Shown: positions 9,561-18,268 of the stretch, piece after piece
Layout of the letters: each line of letters starts with the position of its first letter
How positions within the stretch are numbered: position 1 is the stretch's first letter
Assembly: GCA_016787665.1 (NCBI GenBank)
Contig: JAEUUC010000005.1
Coordinates: 93,119 to 157,118 of the forward strand
Length of the DNA: 64,000 nucleotides
DNA from: Cyclobacteriaceae bacterium
Lineage (GTDB): Bacteria > Bacteroidota > Bacteroidia > Cytophagales > Cyclobacteriaceae
Reading direction: 5' to 3'
The notes under the pieces: generated by a model
The model's input: the letters and a program-made list of their open reading frames with translations, nothing else
Database searches by the model: none
Told to the model about the DNA's origin: nothing
Program-made: the position numbers and the translations under genes

Positions 9561-10520
9561 ATGCCGGTACTTCCTCAACCCCTGTATCAACGGCCATTGT
9601 ATTTGTTTAATGGCCATGCCGAAACCATTGTGCCCAGTCTATTTCGAAAAGTTCAAGGTGTGGTGTACTCCCGCGAACGACTGGAGCTGGCCGATGGCGA
9701 CTTTCTAGACCTCGATTGGTTGCGGAACGGTCAAAAACGCGTGGCAATTATCAGCCACGGATTGGAAGGAAGCAGTGACCGACATTATGTGAAGAGTATG
9801 GCGCGTTACCTCGGCCAACACGGTTGGGACGTACTGGCGTGGAATTGCCGGAGTTGTTCGGGCGAGATGAACCGTTTGCCGCGTTTGTATCACCACGGGG
9901 CTACCGATGACCTCAGCGCGGTGATCGATCATGCGCGATTGAAGCACTACGATACCGTAGCCCTGGTGGGCTTCAGCATGGGCGGCAGCCTTACGCTGAA
10001 ATATTTGGGCGAACGCGGCCTAAACGTCCCTCCGGAGATTTCGGCAGCGGTAGCATTTTCGGTGCCCTGCCATTTGGGATCCAGCGCCCGGGAGCTTGAC
10101 AAGCCCGAAAAAGCCTTCTATCGCGATCGCTTTCTGAAAAAGCTGAAGAAAAAGATGATCGAGAAGGCAGCACGCTTTCCGGATTTGATTTCGGTGCGGC
10201 ACATCGACACCATTCGCACGTTTGCTGACTTCGACAATGCCTACACGGCTCCATTGCATGGGTTCACCCATGCCGAAGATTTTTATCAACGGGCGTCATC
10301 GGGGCAATACCTGGCCGGCATTCGAAAGCCGGTATTAATTGTAAATGCAGAGAACGATCCGTTTCTGCCGAAGGAATGCTACCCGGTTGCGTTGGCGCAG
10401 CAGCATGATTTTGTCCACCTGGAAATGCCGACACGTGGCGGACACGTGGGCTTTTCGCTGCACGGCAAGTCCCACAGCTGGATGGATGAGCGGGCTTTAG
10501 GTTTTTTATCACTCCGCTAA
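9561..10520 (+). CDS. alpha/beta hydrolase, YheT family
   Basis: 319 residues with the YheT-type layout: an opening NGHAETIVPS segment, the oxyanion-hole region SHGLEGSSDRHYVK, and the nucleophile elbow GFSMGG with Ser at about 139. The likely catalytic aspartate is in NAENDPFLP, and the histidine is in RGGHVGF near the end. YheT proteins are predicted esterases or acyltransferases, and the natural substrate is not known. It is cotranscribed with the preceding GNAT-like gene (2-base gap). It converges with the lipoprotein gene on the other strand with almost no space between stops and no evident terminator. Confidence 0.92.
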   Translation: MPVLPQPLYQRPLYLFNGHAETIVPSLFRKVQGVVYSRERLELADGDFLDLDWLRNGQKRVAIISHGLEGSSDRHYVKSMARYLGQHGWDVLAWNCRSCSGEMNRLPRLYHHGATDDLSAVIDHARLKHYDTVALVGFSMGGSLTLKYLGERGLNVPPEISAAVAFSVPCHLGSSARELDKPEKAFYRDRFLKKLKKKMIEKAARFPDLISVRHIDTIRTFADFDNAYTAPLHGFTHAEDFYQRASSGQYLAGIRKPVLIVNAENDPFLPKECYPVALAQQHDFVHLEMPTRGGHVGFSLHGKSHSWMDERALGFLSLR

Positions 10521-10521
10521 T

Positions 10522-11394
10522 TCATGGAATGCAATCCCCTGAGTTAGCAACGTAGCTACTCCCGTTAAAGACAAGAACAGTTGACCAGACAACATCAGTG
10601 GCAACGGCACCTGATCGAATCAAGATCACAGGCCTGCCTTCAAGCTCAATTGGGAGAATATAGGCTGCTGTAATAACTTCGTTGTAAGGACTATGGTAAA
10701 CAGTCCTAGCTTCATTCTCGATTTCAAGAACAAACGATGTCGTGTCGGAATGGGCAAACGAATAGGTAAGGCTGTTGCTAGTCTGGTAGTGACCAAGAAT
10801 AGTAACCGATGCGCTGTCAATTCGTAAGTGAGAACGAAGTATCGAATCAAGCCTAGTATCTTGATGCGGTTCTACCCACAGCTCACTTGGCCGACACGGC
10901 CTCGATATCAAAGCATGCGGACTTGATTTCGGCTTTTCTTTCAATTTCAGAAGCGCCACATAGCCAGCCGTGATGTTATCCTCAAAATACCCGACTCGAT
11001 CCAAATTTCCACTACCAACGAAACGGCCCCTTTCGTCCAACATCAAAAAATCTCCTCCAATCAAATTAAAGTACTTTTCTTTTGACCTTTCAATCGTCCA
11101 CAATTTTTGATCACCATCATCATAAAGCAATGAGTCCTTAAACTTGAGGAGGTATTCGAATAAGTTTCGGTGACCCTTCCGAAAGCTTAATTCGAAAATG
11201 TATTGATTAGACCCGGCAAACTCTTCAACATGCTCAACCCGGCAACAAATTGTATCTCTGAAAGAGTCGCGTAATTCGAGGTCAAGCTCTGACAACCAGG
11301 TTGTGTCTTCAATTTCAGACGGCTCCTGCTTACTTTTCTGGTCACATGAAACCAGAAACAACCCAATAAAGACAAAGTATAGGCTGATCCTCAT
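10522..11394 (-). CDS. lipoprotein of unknown function
   Basis: 290 residues starting with a lipoprotein signal (FIGLFLVSC, lipobox cysteine at 17, followed by DQKSKQEP). The mature part is rich in charged residues and predicted strands and ends with GDCIP. I recognise no domain. The start ATG overlaps the stop of the upstream hydrolase gene by 4 bases (ATGA), so the two form an operon. The sequence is visibly lower in GC than its neighbours, with many AT-rich codons, which may mean a later arrival than the flanking genes, but nothing else marks transfer. Confidence 0.8.
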   Translation of the reverse strand: MRISLYFVFIGLFLVSCDQKSKQEPSEIEDTTWLSELDLELRDSFRDTICCRVEHVEEFAGSNQYIFELSFRKGHRNLFEYLLKFKDSLLYDDGDQKLWTIERSKEKYFNLIGGDFLMLDERGRFVGSGNLDRVGYFEDNITAGYVALLKLKEKPKSSPHALISRPCRPSELWVEPHQDTRLDSILRSHLRIDSASVTILGHYQTSNSLTYSFAHSDTTSFVLEIENEARTVYHSPYNEVITAAYILPIELEGRPVILIRSGAVATDVVWSTVLVFNGSSYVANSGDCIP

Positions 11395-12179
11395 TGTCTT
11401 CGTCTTTTCTCAAACGTCCACTTCAAAAAGTCGGGCTCGGCAAAGGCATTGTCCCAACTGTTGTGGTTCACGCCCGGGTACTCGGTATATTTCACGCTCA
11501 CACCTATCGATCGCAAACGCTCGACCATCGCCCGCGATTCCTCCACGCCCACCACCGCATCAGCATCGCCATGAAAGATCCAAAACGGAATCTTCTTCAC
11601 CCGCGCATCGTATTTCAAAGCATCTCCGCCCCCACAAATGGGGAGGGCAGCCGCCACCAGCTTGGGAAACCGATAGGCCAATTCAAATGTGCCCATGCCA
11701 CCCATGGAAAGTCCCGTGACGTAAATCCTCTGGCGATCCACCTGCTCGGTGCGCTGCAAATACCTGATCAGGTCAACTACGAGGCGTAACGGCTCCGTTA
11801 TCGGTGACTCGTAGTTAAAATCCAGTCCGTAGGGTTGTTTGGAACGATCGACCGAAACCGCACTCCAATAGCTGTCTTCCGGGCATTGCGGGAAAATGAC
11901 AATGGCCGGATAGGCCCAGCGGGCTTCTGTGCTAAGAAACAACTTGGCCCCGTGTATCAGTTGCTTTTCATTATCACTGCCGCGTTCACCAGCGCCATGC
12001 AGCATGACCACGAGCGGGTACTTCTTTTGGCGATCGTAGTTCTGCGGGAACAGAATGCGGTAGGGCAACATGGATGAGCCCTTGCGATACTCCCGCTTTT
12101 CAAACTGCCCAAGGTCTTGTGCGTAGCCGGTGGCGCAACACGTGAGCAAGAGCAGCAGGCCGATACGAAAACGATCCAT
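11391..12179 (-). CDS. exported prolyl-oligopeptidase/PHB-depolymerase-like esterase
   Basis: 262 residues with a signal peptide (LLLLLTCCATGYAQ). It is an alpha/beta hydrolase: the oxyanion region is VVMLHGAGERGSDNE, the nucleophile elbow is GLSMGG (VTGLSMGGMGTFEL), the acid is in FHGDADAVV and the histidine is in GVNHNSWDNAF. This pattern fits the predicted peptidase/phospholipase group often seen in Bacteroidota as carbohydrate or feruloyl esterase-like proteins. The substrate is unknown. It is the first gene of a two-gene minus-strand operon with the lipoprotein and is divergent from the beta-lactamase-like gene at 12255. Confidence 0.9.
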   Translation of the reverse strand: MDRFRIGLLLLLTCCATGYAQDLGQFEKREYRKGSSMLPYRILFPQNYDRQKKYPLVVMLHGAGERGSDNEKQLIHGAKLFLSTEARWAYPAIVIFPQCPEDSYWSAVSVDRSKQPYGLDFNYESPITEPLRLVVDLIRYLQRTEQVDRQRIYVTGLSMGGMGTFELAYRFPKLVAAALPICGGGDALKYDARVKKIPFWIFHGDADAVVGVEESRAMVERLRSIGVSVKYTEYPGVNHNSWDNAFAEPDFLKWTFEKRRRQ

Positions 12180-12254
12180 ACCCCAAGGTAATCATGGCAC
12201 CGGCCACCAAACAAGAAAAATTGTACCTTACCCTTCGGAAAAAAAGCTCATCCC

Positions 12255-13778
12255 ATGAAACTGCTGCGGAGTATCCTTTCACTTGCCTTTCTGTTAGCCG
12301 GCTTTGTCGCCCTCGCCCAGGTTGACTACAAAAAACTGGACGCGTATTACGAAAAGGCCTTAAAGGACTGGAACGCGCCCGGCATGAGCATCGGCATCGT
12401 AAAAGACGGCAAACTGGTTTTTGCAAAAGGCTATGGCACCGTGGAAGTTGGTAAAAATCAAAAGCCCGATGAGCATACGCTGTTCGCCATTGCCTCCAAC
12501 TCCAAGGCGTTTACCTCAGCTGCTATTGCGCTGTTGGTGCAGGAAGGCAAACTGAAATGGGACGACAAAGTCCGCCAGTACCTTCCGTATTTTACGCTCT
12601 ACAATACCTATGTAAGTGAGGAGACCACCATTCGCGATTTGCTCAGCCATCGGGTCGGCCTGGGCACATTCAGCGGTGATGTGATCTGGTACCGCTCCCA
12701 ACTGAGTGCCGAGGAAATTATCAAGCGGGTGCGTTACCTACCCCCTGCCTACAACTTCCGGGCAGGCTACGGATACAGCAACCTCATGTACATCACGGCT
12801 GGCGAAGTAATCCGGAAAGTTACGGGCAAGAACTGGGGCGAGTTTGTTACCGAACGCTTTCTGAAGCCACTGGGCATGATGCGCAGTGTACCCGGTACCA
12901 CGTATCTGAAAAATATGGTCAACGTGGCTACGCCACACGAACTGGTAAACAACCAGAACCAACCAACCCCCTGGGTTGATTGGGAGAACATCGGAGCCAC
13001 GGGGGGACTGATTTCCAGTGTGAACGATTTATCACAGTGGTTAATCTTCAATATGAACCACGGCATCTGGGGTATGGATACCCTCCTCACGGCTGCCTCC
13101 CGAAACATCCTGTGGACACCCCATAACAACTTTGTGGTGGATCACACCGCAAAAAATCCGGCCACCCATTTTCGCGGTTATGGCCTCGGCTGGGGACTCT
13201 CCGATTATCACGGCCGCCTGCGGGTAGGCCACACCGGAGGTTATGATGGTATGGTATCCGTGATTCAAATGTTGCCAGAAGAGAATCTGGGCTTCATCAT
13301 GCTGACCAACGGCTTACAAGCCCCGCTCGGGGCTCTTCCCAACTACACGTTCGATCGCTTTCTTGGCAAACCCGAGCGGGACTGGTCGAAAGAGCAATGG
13401 GAAAGCACGTTGAAATCAAAAAAGGAAGACACGCGAATAGCTGATCGGAAAAAAGCACGGGTGATGAATACAAACCCATCGCTGGCACCTGGCCGATATG
13501 CCGGCACTTACCACGCGGACATTTACGGCAAGATTATGGTGACCGAACAAAACGGTCAACTGAAACTAAGTTTCGAACACACTCCTGATTTTTCGGCCAC
13601 CCTGCGCCACTGGCACTACGATGTGTTCGAAATCGTTTGGGACAAGCCACAGTCCTGGTTTTCCTTCGGCACCGTGCGTTTCAATCTGGATAACAACCTC
13701 AACATAGTGGGCCTCGACTTTGACGTGCCCAACGATGATATCTTCTTTGAAGAACTGAAAGCGAGGAGGTTGAAGTAG
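12255..13778 (+). CDS. serine hydrolase, beta-lactamase/DD-peptidase superfamily
   Basis: 507 residues with a signal peptide (LSLAFLLAGFVALAQ). Three active-site motifs of the class C penicillin-recognising fold are present: SNSK (SxxK, serine nucleophile) at about 82, YSN within YGYSNLMYI, and HTG in VGHTGGYDGM. A C-terminal lipocalin-like domain (DUF3471 type, about 410-507: YAGTYHADIYGKIMV) follows the catalytic domain. Such proteins are usually peptidases or esterases of D-amino-acid peptides rather than true lactamases. It neighbours two D-aminoacylase-like genes, which may point to a shared role in D-residue breakdown; this is inference. Confidence 0.92.
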   Translation: MKLLRSILSLAFLLAGFVALAQVDYKKLDAYYEKALKDWNAPGMSIGIVKDGKLVFAKGYGTVEVGKNQKPDEHTLFAIASNSKAFTSAAIALLVQEGKLKWDDKVRQYLPYFTLYNTYVSEETTIRDLLSHRVGLGTFSGDVIWYRSQLSAEEIIKRVRYLPPAYNFRAGYGYSNLMYITAGEVIRKVTGKNWGEFVTERFLKPLGMMRSVPGTTYLKNMVNVATPHELVNNQNQPTPWVDWENIGATGGLISSVNDLSQWLIFNMNHGIWGMDTLLTAASRNILWTPHNNFVVDHTAKNPATHFRGYGLGWGLSDYHGRLRVGHTGGYDGMVSVIQMLPEENLGFIMLTNGLQAPLGALPNYTFDRFLGKPERDWSKEQWESTLKSKKEDTRIADRKKARVMNTNPSLAPGRYAGTYHADIYGKIMVTEQNGQLKLSFEHTPDFSATLRHWHYDVFEIVWDKPQSWFSFGTVRFNLDNNLNIVGLDFDVPNDDIFFEELKARRLK

Positions 13779-13806
13779 AAGCCAACTCAAAAATCAATTT
13801 TTAATT

Positions 13807-13870
13807 GTCAGCCTGAGCTTGTCGAAGGCTATTCGGTACTGAAACCCGGTTTCGACAGGCTCAACCTGAC
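13807..13870. repeat. REP-like palindrome between convergent genes
   Basis: GTCAGCCTGAGCTTGTCGAA at 13807-13826 faces TTCGACAGGCTCAACCTGAC at 13851-13870. The arms pair over 20 positions with two mismatches and one G-T, around a 24-base loop. This intergenic palindrome type recurs in many bacterial genomes, from memory. It sits between the stops of the serine hydrolase and the D-aminoacylase gene, so it could also help end transcription, although no T run follows. Confidence 0.7.
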
Positions 13871-13900
13871 ATGGTGAAGTATTTTTGAGATGGCTTCTAG

Positions 13901-15406
13901 TTACTTCGTTACCTGTCGCCTGATGACAACACCGGGATAGCGCCCGGTAGGTAAACTGTTTTGAAACACCAGTTGCCCGTTCACCCATACGCCCTCGATA
14001 CCCGTTGATATTTGCTGGGGTTTTTCAGGCGTGGCCTGGTCGGCAACCGTAGCCGGATTGAACAGAACCAGATCAGCATAGTTCGTCACCTTGATTTCTC
14101 CGCGCCTGCTAATGCCCACGTTGGCTGCCGACAGGCTCGTCATTTTCCGAATGGCCTCCTCGAGCGACAACACGTTTTGTTCCCGCACATATTGCCGCAA
14201 CACGCGGGTAAACGTACCAAAACCCCGCGGGTGGCGGCTGGTAGCCGACCCATCGGAGCAAATGTTGGCATGGGGCCAGGCGGCAATAGCCGCAATATCC
14301 TCCTCAACCATACTTACCGCCAGTATGCTTTCGTCTCCGTTTCGCTGATCCACTTCGGCAATTAATTGCATCAGCGTTTTGGGAGCAGTCGCTTTTCTAA
14401 GCGCAGCAACTTCAGCCAACGTCTTTCCCTCATAGGTAGTATCCGGTGAATAATTGTTAATGATCACCTGATCGGCAGTGGTTAACTGGCTCAAGGCAAA
14501 TGCCGCTGCACGTTCATCTTGAAAATTCCGCTCCGGAAAAAGCACTTTCATGGTGGATTGCCAATACGTGTAGGGATAAACATCGGCTGTCACGTTAATG
14601 CCCGCGCTTCGTGCAGAATCAAGCTTGTGGACCAGTTGGCCTGATTGGCCCCAGAGACCTTTCATGGCCAGTTTGGTATGCGAAATCTGTACGGGCATGC
14701 CCGTGCGTGCACCAATGGTAAGCAACTCGTTGAGGGCCGGCCAAAAGAAACGATCTTCACTACGCATGTGACTGATGTACCGGCCGCCTTCCTTTGCGCA
14801 AACCTCGCTCAGACTCAGTACCTCCTCGTGGGTAGAGTAAATGCCCGGATCGTATTCCAATCCCGTTGATAGGCCCAGCGCACCGGCTTGCAAGTCGGCC
14901 CGCATCATCTCGTTCATCCGGTCAATCTCTTCTTTCGATGCGGTGCGTCTGAAATCCCGCCCCAGCACGGAATCACGAAGTGTGTTGTGGCCCACATAAG
15001 ACGCGATGTTCACGGCTACCGGAGTGCTGTCAATTGCCTGAAAAAAGTTTGAGAGGGGATGTTTGGAAAATCCATCCTGACCAACCACGATGGTGGTAAT
15101 CCCCTGACTGGTGCAGGCCTGCATGCCGCGAAGCTGAAACATTCCCCAATCGTGGTGGCTGTGGGTATCGATAAAACCGGGCGCCAGTGCCAGCCCACGT
15201 GCCTCCACAATCGTATCGGCCGTGGCATTCGAAAGGTCCCCCACCTGAGCGATCATGTTCCCCAGCACGGCCACGTCACCGACAAAAGCCGGAGCCCCCG
15301 TGCCATCATAAATGGTGGCTTGCCGGATGATGACATCATAATGGGGACGCGAACACGCCACGAGTCCCAAAACAAGGAATATGCAAAGGTTTCGAACAAC
15401 AGCCAT
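13901..15406 (-). CDS. N-acyl-D-amino-acid deacylase family lipoprotein
   Basis: 501 residues with a lipoprotein signal (FLVLGLVAC, then SRPHYDVIIR). It is a metal-dependent amidohydrolase that would release D-amino acids from N-acyl derivatives. Visible metal-site elements are the HSH in APGFIDTHSHHDWGMF, the histidines in GGRYISHMRSE and VQISHTKL, and the aspartate in ICSDGSATSRHPRGFGTF. The cysteine that many D-aminoacylases carry in VVGNCG is replaced (IVVGQDGFS), so metal binding may differ. It ends a three-gene minus-strand operon with a methyltransferase and a second deacylase paralogue, 10 bases after the methyltransferase stop. Confidence 0.88.
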   Translation of the reverse strand: MAVVRNLCIFLVLGLVACSRPHYDVIIRQATIYDGTGAPAFVGDVAVLGNMIAQVGDLSNATADTIVEARGLALAPGFIDTHSHHDWGMFQLRGMQACTSQGITTIVVGQDGFSKHPLSNFFQAIDSTPVAVNIASYVGHNTLRDSVLGRDFRRTASKEEIDRMNEMMRADLQAGALGLSTGLEYDPGIYSTHEEVLSLSEVCAKEGGRYISHMRSEDRFFWPALNELLTIGARTGMPVQISHTKLAMKGLWGQSGQLVHKLDSARSAGINVTADVYPYTYWQSTMKVLFPERNFQDERAAAFALSQLTTADQVIINNYSPDTTYEGKTLAEVAALRKATAPKTLMQLIAEVDQRNGDESILAVSMVEEDIAAIAAWPHANICSDGSATSRHPRGFGTFTRVLRQYVREQNVLSLEEAIRKMTSLSAANVGISRRGEIKVTNYADLVLFNPATVADQATPEKPQQISTGIEGVWVNGQLVFQNSLPTGRYPGVVIRRQVTK

Positions 15407-15416
15407 GCTTCGAATT

Positions 15417-16160
15417 TTACTTTAAGTTGATTTCAAAAATGCGTAAAAACAGCGGGAAATGAACTGCATTCGTGCCCTGCCAAATCGGTGACAACTTCTG
15501 AATCAGGGGCGCGACCGGATCGAACTTTTCCGCATGAAGGTAGTTTCGCACGGCAGACCACGTAGAGAGATAGCCGGCAAACTGATCCAATGTCCACTGA
15601 TACGACATGCTCAGCGCAGGCGCAGGTATCTCACGCCAACGATTTGGAAAAGGCATTGTCTGATAGTGTTCGTCCACCCACTTCCGTTCTGCATCCCAAA
15701 ATGGTCCTACCGTATTTTGATAAAAATCTTGCAGCAATCGGTCAACCTCCTCAGAAACCGAGCAGAGGGAATAACCCCAGGCTGCCAGAACAGCACCGGG
15801 GCGGGCCAAACGTTCGGCCTCGTCAAAAAATTCGACCAAAGGAAACCAATGCAGTGCCTGGCCAATGGTAATTAAGTCAATGGTTTGATCGGCCGCTGGG
15901 CAGTGTGATGCCGAAGCCTGAACATATGTGATATTGGGCGCTTGCGATGCTTCTTGAAGTTGGGTTTGACTAACATCGGTGGCCAACACGCTCTCAAAGT
16001 TTGCCGCCAACCGGCACGCTACCTGGCCGTTTCCCGTACCCACATCCCAGGCCTTTTGCCGGCCGGACGTGTGCTTAAGAATGAATTCGTAGAGCTCCAC
16101 CGGGTAGGTTGGCCGAAATAGCGCATACGCCTTCGCACGATCGGAGAAACGGTCTTTCAT
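15417..16160 (-). CDS. class I SAM-dependent methyltransferase
   Basis: 247 residues with the UbiE/TAM-type methyltransferase fold. The SAM-binding glycine motif is AWDVGTGNGQVACRLA, followed by the acidic strand end VLATDVSQTQL and a motif with QALHWFPLVEFFDEAERLARPGA. The opening DRFSDRAKAYALFRPTYP is typical of this family. It is cytoplasmic and the substrate is unknown. The start ATG overlaps the stop of the upstream deacylase gene by 4 bases (ATGA), so translation is probably coupled within an operon of two secreted deacylases and this cytoplasmic enzyme. Confidence 0.9.
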   Translation of the reverse strand: MKDRFSDRAKAYALFRPTYPVELYEFILKHTSGRQKAWDVGTGNGQVACRLAANFESVLATDVSQTQLQEASQAPNITYVQASASHCPAADQTIDLITIGQALHWFPLVEFFDEAERLARPGAVLAAWGYSLCSVSEEVDRLLQDFYQNTVGPFWDAERKWVDEHYQTMPFPNRWREIPAPALSMSYQWTLDQFAGYLSTWSAVRNYLHAEKFDPVAPLIQKLSPIWQGTNAVHFPLFLRIFEINLK

Positions 16161-17788
16161 TTTTTTTGTCGGTAGCCTGGGCCGCGAAGAGCGCGACCTG
16201 GCTTGGCACCGGTATGTTCCCCATCGCGAACTACTGGTACACCGTTCACCAGCACATGCTGCACCCCGGTGGAATATTGATGTGGCTTTTCGAACGTGGC
16301 GTGATCCTGAATTTTCTCCAGGTCAAAAACCACCACGTCAGCAAAGTAGCCTACCTGCAGCGAGCCACGCTTAATCAACTTAAGATTAGAAGCCGGCAGC
16401 GAGGTCATTCTACGAATGGCTTCCTCCCACGACATCAATTTTTCCTCGCGCACATAACGGGCTAAAAACCGGGCAAAGCTTCCGTAGGCCCGCGGGTGGG
16501 TGCCCATATCCACGAAGTTTTTGGTTAACGCCAGGGCACCCGCATCGGAGCCGATGCTCACATAGGGCTGTCTCAACATCTTCATGATGTTTTGCTCCGA
16601 GATCAAAAAGTAAATGGCCGGTATTGAAGTCTTATCGGCTGTCAACAAGTCAAGCACCGTTTCATCGGCCGACTTGCCGTGAAGCCGGGCCACTTCATCC
16701 AATCGTTTGCCTTTATACAAGGCGTTAAGTGAATCCTTTTTGAACCCGAGCAACATCACATCCTTCGGGTCGGAATTGCGCGTGGGTATTCCGTTTTCCA
16801 TATCGCTCAAAATTTTCTTTCGCAGTGCAGGATTGCGGAAACGCGCGCGCATTTTGGCGAGGCCTCCCTCCTGTGCCCACATAGGCACACGCTCCTTGAG
16901 ACCGGTGGCACTGGCCGCATAGGGATACATATTGGCGGTGATGCGCAAGCCGGCCTGCCGGGCGCTATCGATCTTAAACAGAACCGTGTCCACTTTACTC
17001 CAGTTGCGGGCTTGGTTAATCTTCAGGTGATAAATCTCGGCCGGCAGGTTAGCCTCGCGGGCAATGCGGAACGTCTCGTTCAGCGCGGGGAGGATAAAAT
17101 CACTCTCCGATCGCATGTGGGTAATGTACATCCCTCCGCCCTGGCCTGCCACGCGGCTAAGTTCAATCAACTCTTCAGTCGTAGCGAATGTGGCCGGAGC
17201 ATAGATCAATGAAGTGCCTAATCCCAGGGCCCCCTGTTCCATGGCTTCCGCCACCAATTGTCTCATGCGATCCAGTTCGGCTGGCGTTGGCTTTCGGCTT
17301 TCCTGATTCATCACATACATCCGCACCGTAGTAGCGCCCACAAACGAGGCCACGTTAGGGCTTATGCCCAACCGCTCAACGTGATCGAAATAGCCACCCA
17401 GGGTTGTCCAGAGCGTGTCGCGTTTGCTGCGGTGACGGGGGCCAGGGCTCCAACCTTCACCAAAAACCTCCAGCGTTACGCCTTGTAAAATGTCACTCAT
17501 GGCCCGACCATCGCGTAAAATGGTACCATCGGCCCAGCTTAACATGTTGATGAAACCCGAGCTCACGGCTTTTTGGGTCGCATCAAGGATTACGGGGGCT
17601 TCTGCACGCGATAGATCCCCGATGTACGCAATGGTGTCTTGCCGAATGCCCACGTCTGCCCGAACTCCCGGGGTTCCGGAGCCATCGTACACCGTTCCAC
17701 CCCGGATGATGACATCAAACGAGGCAGGCGGAGTTTGGGCCGAGCAGGCAGTCAGGCCGAGGATTAAAAGGGAACTCAAAAATCTCAT
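16157..17788 (-). CDS. N-acyl-D-amino-acid deacylase family lipoprotein, variant metal site
   Basis: 543 residues with a lipoprotein signal (LILGLTAC, then SAQTPPASFDVIIRGG). It is homologous to the gene at 13901 throughout, including GGMYITHMRSES, the histidine in AEIYHLKINQ, and the aspartate in SIGSDAGALAL. The HxH metal motif after the first strand is missing: the equivalent segment reads FINMLSWADG. The neighbouring VVGNCG-type motif reads LEVFGEGWS. Either this is a recognised subfamily with a one-metal site or it acts on another substrate. It is the first gene of the operon with the methyltransferase and the second paralogue. Confidence 0.86.
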   Translation of the reverse strand: MRFLSSLLILGLTACSAQTPPASFDVIIRGGTVYDGSGTPGVRADVGIRQDTIAYIGDLSRAEAPVILDATQKAVSSGFINMLSWADGTILRDGRAMSDILQGVTLEVFGEGWSPGPRHRSKRDTLWTTLGGYFDHVERLGISPNVASFVGATTVRMYVMNQESRKPTPAELDRMRQLVAEAMEQGALGLGTSLIYAPATFATTEELIELSRVAGQGGGMYITHMRSESDFILPALNETFRIAREANLPAEIYHLKINQARNWSKVDTVLFKIDSARQAGLRITANMYPYAASATGLKERVPMWAQEGGLAKMRARFRNPALRKKILSDMENGIPTRNSDPKDVMLLGFKKDSLNALYKGKRLDEVARLHGKSADETVLDLLTADKTSIPAIYFLISEQNIMKMLRQPYVSIGSDAGALALTKNFVDMGTHPRAYGSFARFLARYVREEKLMSWEEAIRRMTSLPASNLKLIKRGSLQVGYFADVVVFDLEKIQDHATFEKPHQYSTGVQHVLVNGVPVVRDGEHTGAKPGRALRGPGYRQKK

Positions 17789-17873
17789 GCGATGGCAAAT
17801 AACTCAAAACCCGGTAACCGCACGCAAAAGGGCGCCAGATTTTAGATCGCCCCGATACTTCCATCTTATTCTT

Positions 17874-17881
17874 TATCTTTG
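17874..17881 (+). promoter_or_regulatory. -7 box of the tRNA-Arg transcript
   Basis: TATCTTTG matches TAnnTTTG and ends 32 bases before the tRNA. The transcript would begin near 17888, run through the tRNA and the tandem units, and end at the terminator at 18269-18298. A clear -33 box is not seen. Confidence 0.5.
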
Positions 17882-17913
17882 CCCCCGCCTTTGGACAATC
17901 GGTCCGGGTACCT

Positions 17914-17985
17914 GGCTCCGTATTTCAATGGATAGAATTTCAGATTCCGATTCTGAAGATGCAGGTTCGATTCCTGCCGGGGCTA
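17914..17985 (+). tRNA. tRNA-Arg(CCG)
   Basis: A 72-base cloverleaf can be folded by eye. The acceptor arms GGCTCCG and CGGGGCT pair over 7 positions with two G-T pairs, with discriminator A at 17985. The anticodon stem TCAGA/TCTGA encloses the 7-base loop TTCCGAT, giving anticodon CCG, which reads the arginine codon CGG. The T arm is GCAGG/CCTGC around TTCGATT. CCA is not encoded. The gene is followed directly by three tandem units derived from its own 3' part. Confidence 0.93.
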
Positions 17986-18258
17986 CTTACTTAATTGGGT
18001 TCAAGCCGGTGCAATTCTCAAGATGCTGGTTCCCTGCCCGCGTGACGCAGTCAGGCGGGGATTCCTGCCGGGGCTACTTACTTAATTGGGTTCAAGCTGG
18101 TACAATTCCAAAAGATGCAGGTTCCCTGCCCGCGTGACGCAGTCAGGCGGGGATTCCTGCCGGGGCTACTTACTTAATTGGGTTCAAGCTGGTACAATTC
18201 TAAAAGATGCAGGTTCCCTGCCCGCATGACGCAGTCAGGCGGGGATTCCTGCCGGGGC
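17986..18258 (+). repeat. three tandem tRNA-like units with a hairpin in the T-loop
   Basis: Three units of 91-92 bases follow the tRNA without a break. Each holds a copy of the tRNA-Arg 3' part (AAGATGCAGGTTC ... GATTCCTGCCGGGGCTA) at 18020-18076, 18112-18168 and 18204-18258. In each copy a 27-base palindromic block, CCTGCCCGCGTGACGCAGTC plus AGGCGGG, is inserted in the T-loop; it can fold as CCCGC/GCGGG with an inner TGAC/GTCA. The 34-35 base stretches between copies (17986-18019, 18077-18111, 18169-18203) are near-identical and weakly resemble the 5' half of the same tRNA (GGCT, TA, TT, TGG and ATTCT in matching order). The 3' acceptor of one unit would serve as the GGCT start of the next. 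The first copy has one base change in the T stem (GCTGG). Confidence 0.85.
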
Positions 18259-18268
18259 AATAAAACAA

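Noticed and set aside
17490..18137. A 215-codon plus-strand frame across the tRNA and repeats
   Set aside because: It runs antisense to the deacylase gene, crosses a tRNA gene and the repeat units, and has no domain; the frame is chance.
17986..18258. CRISPR-like tandem repeats
   Set aside because: The units are 91-92 bases, contiguous, and every part repeats, including the intervening 34-35 bases. There are no variable spacers and no cas genes.
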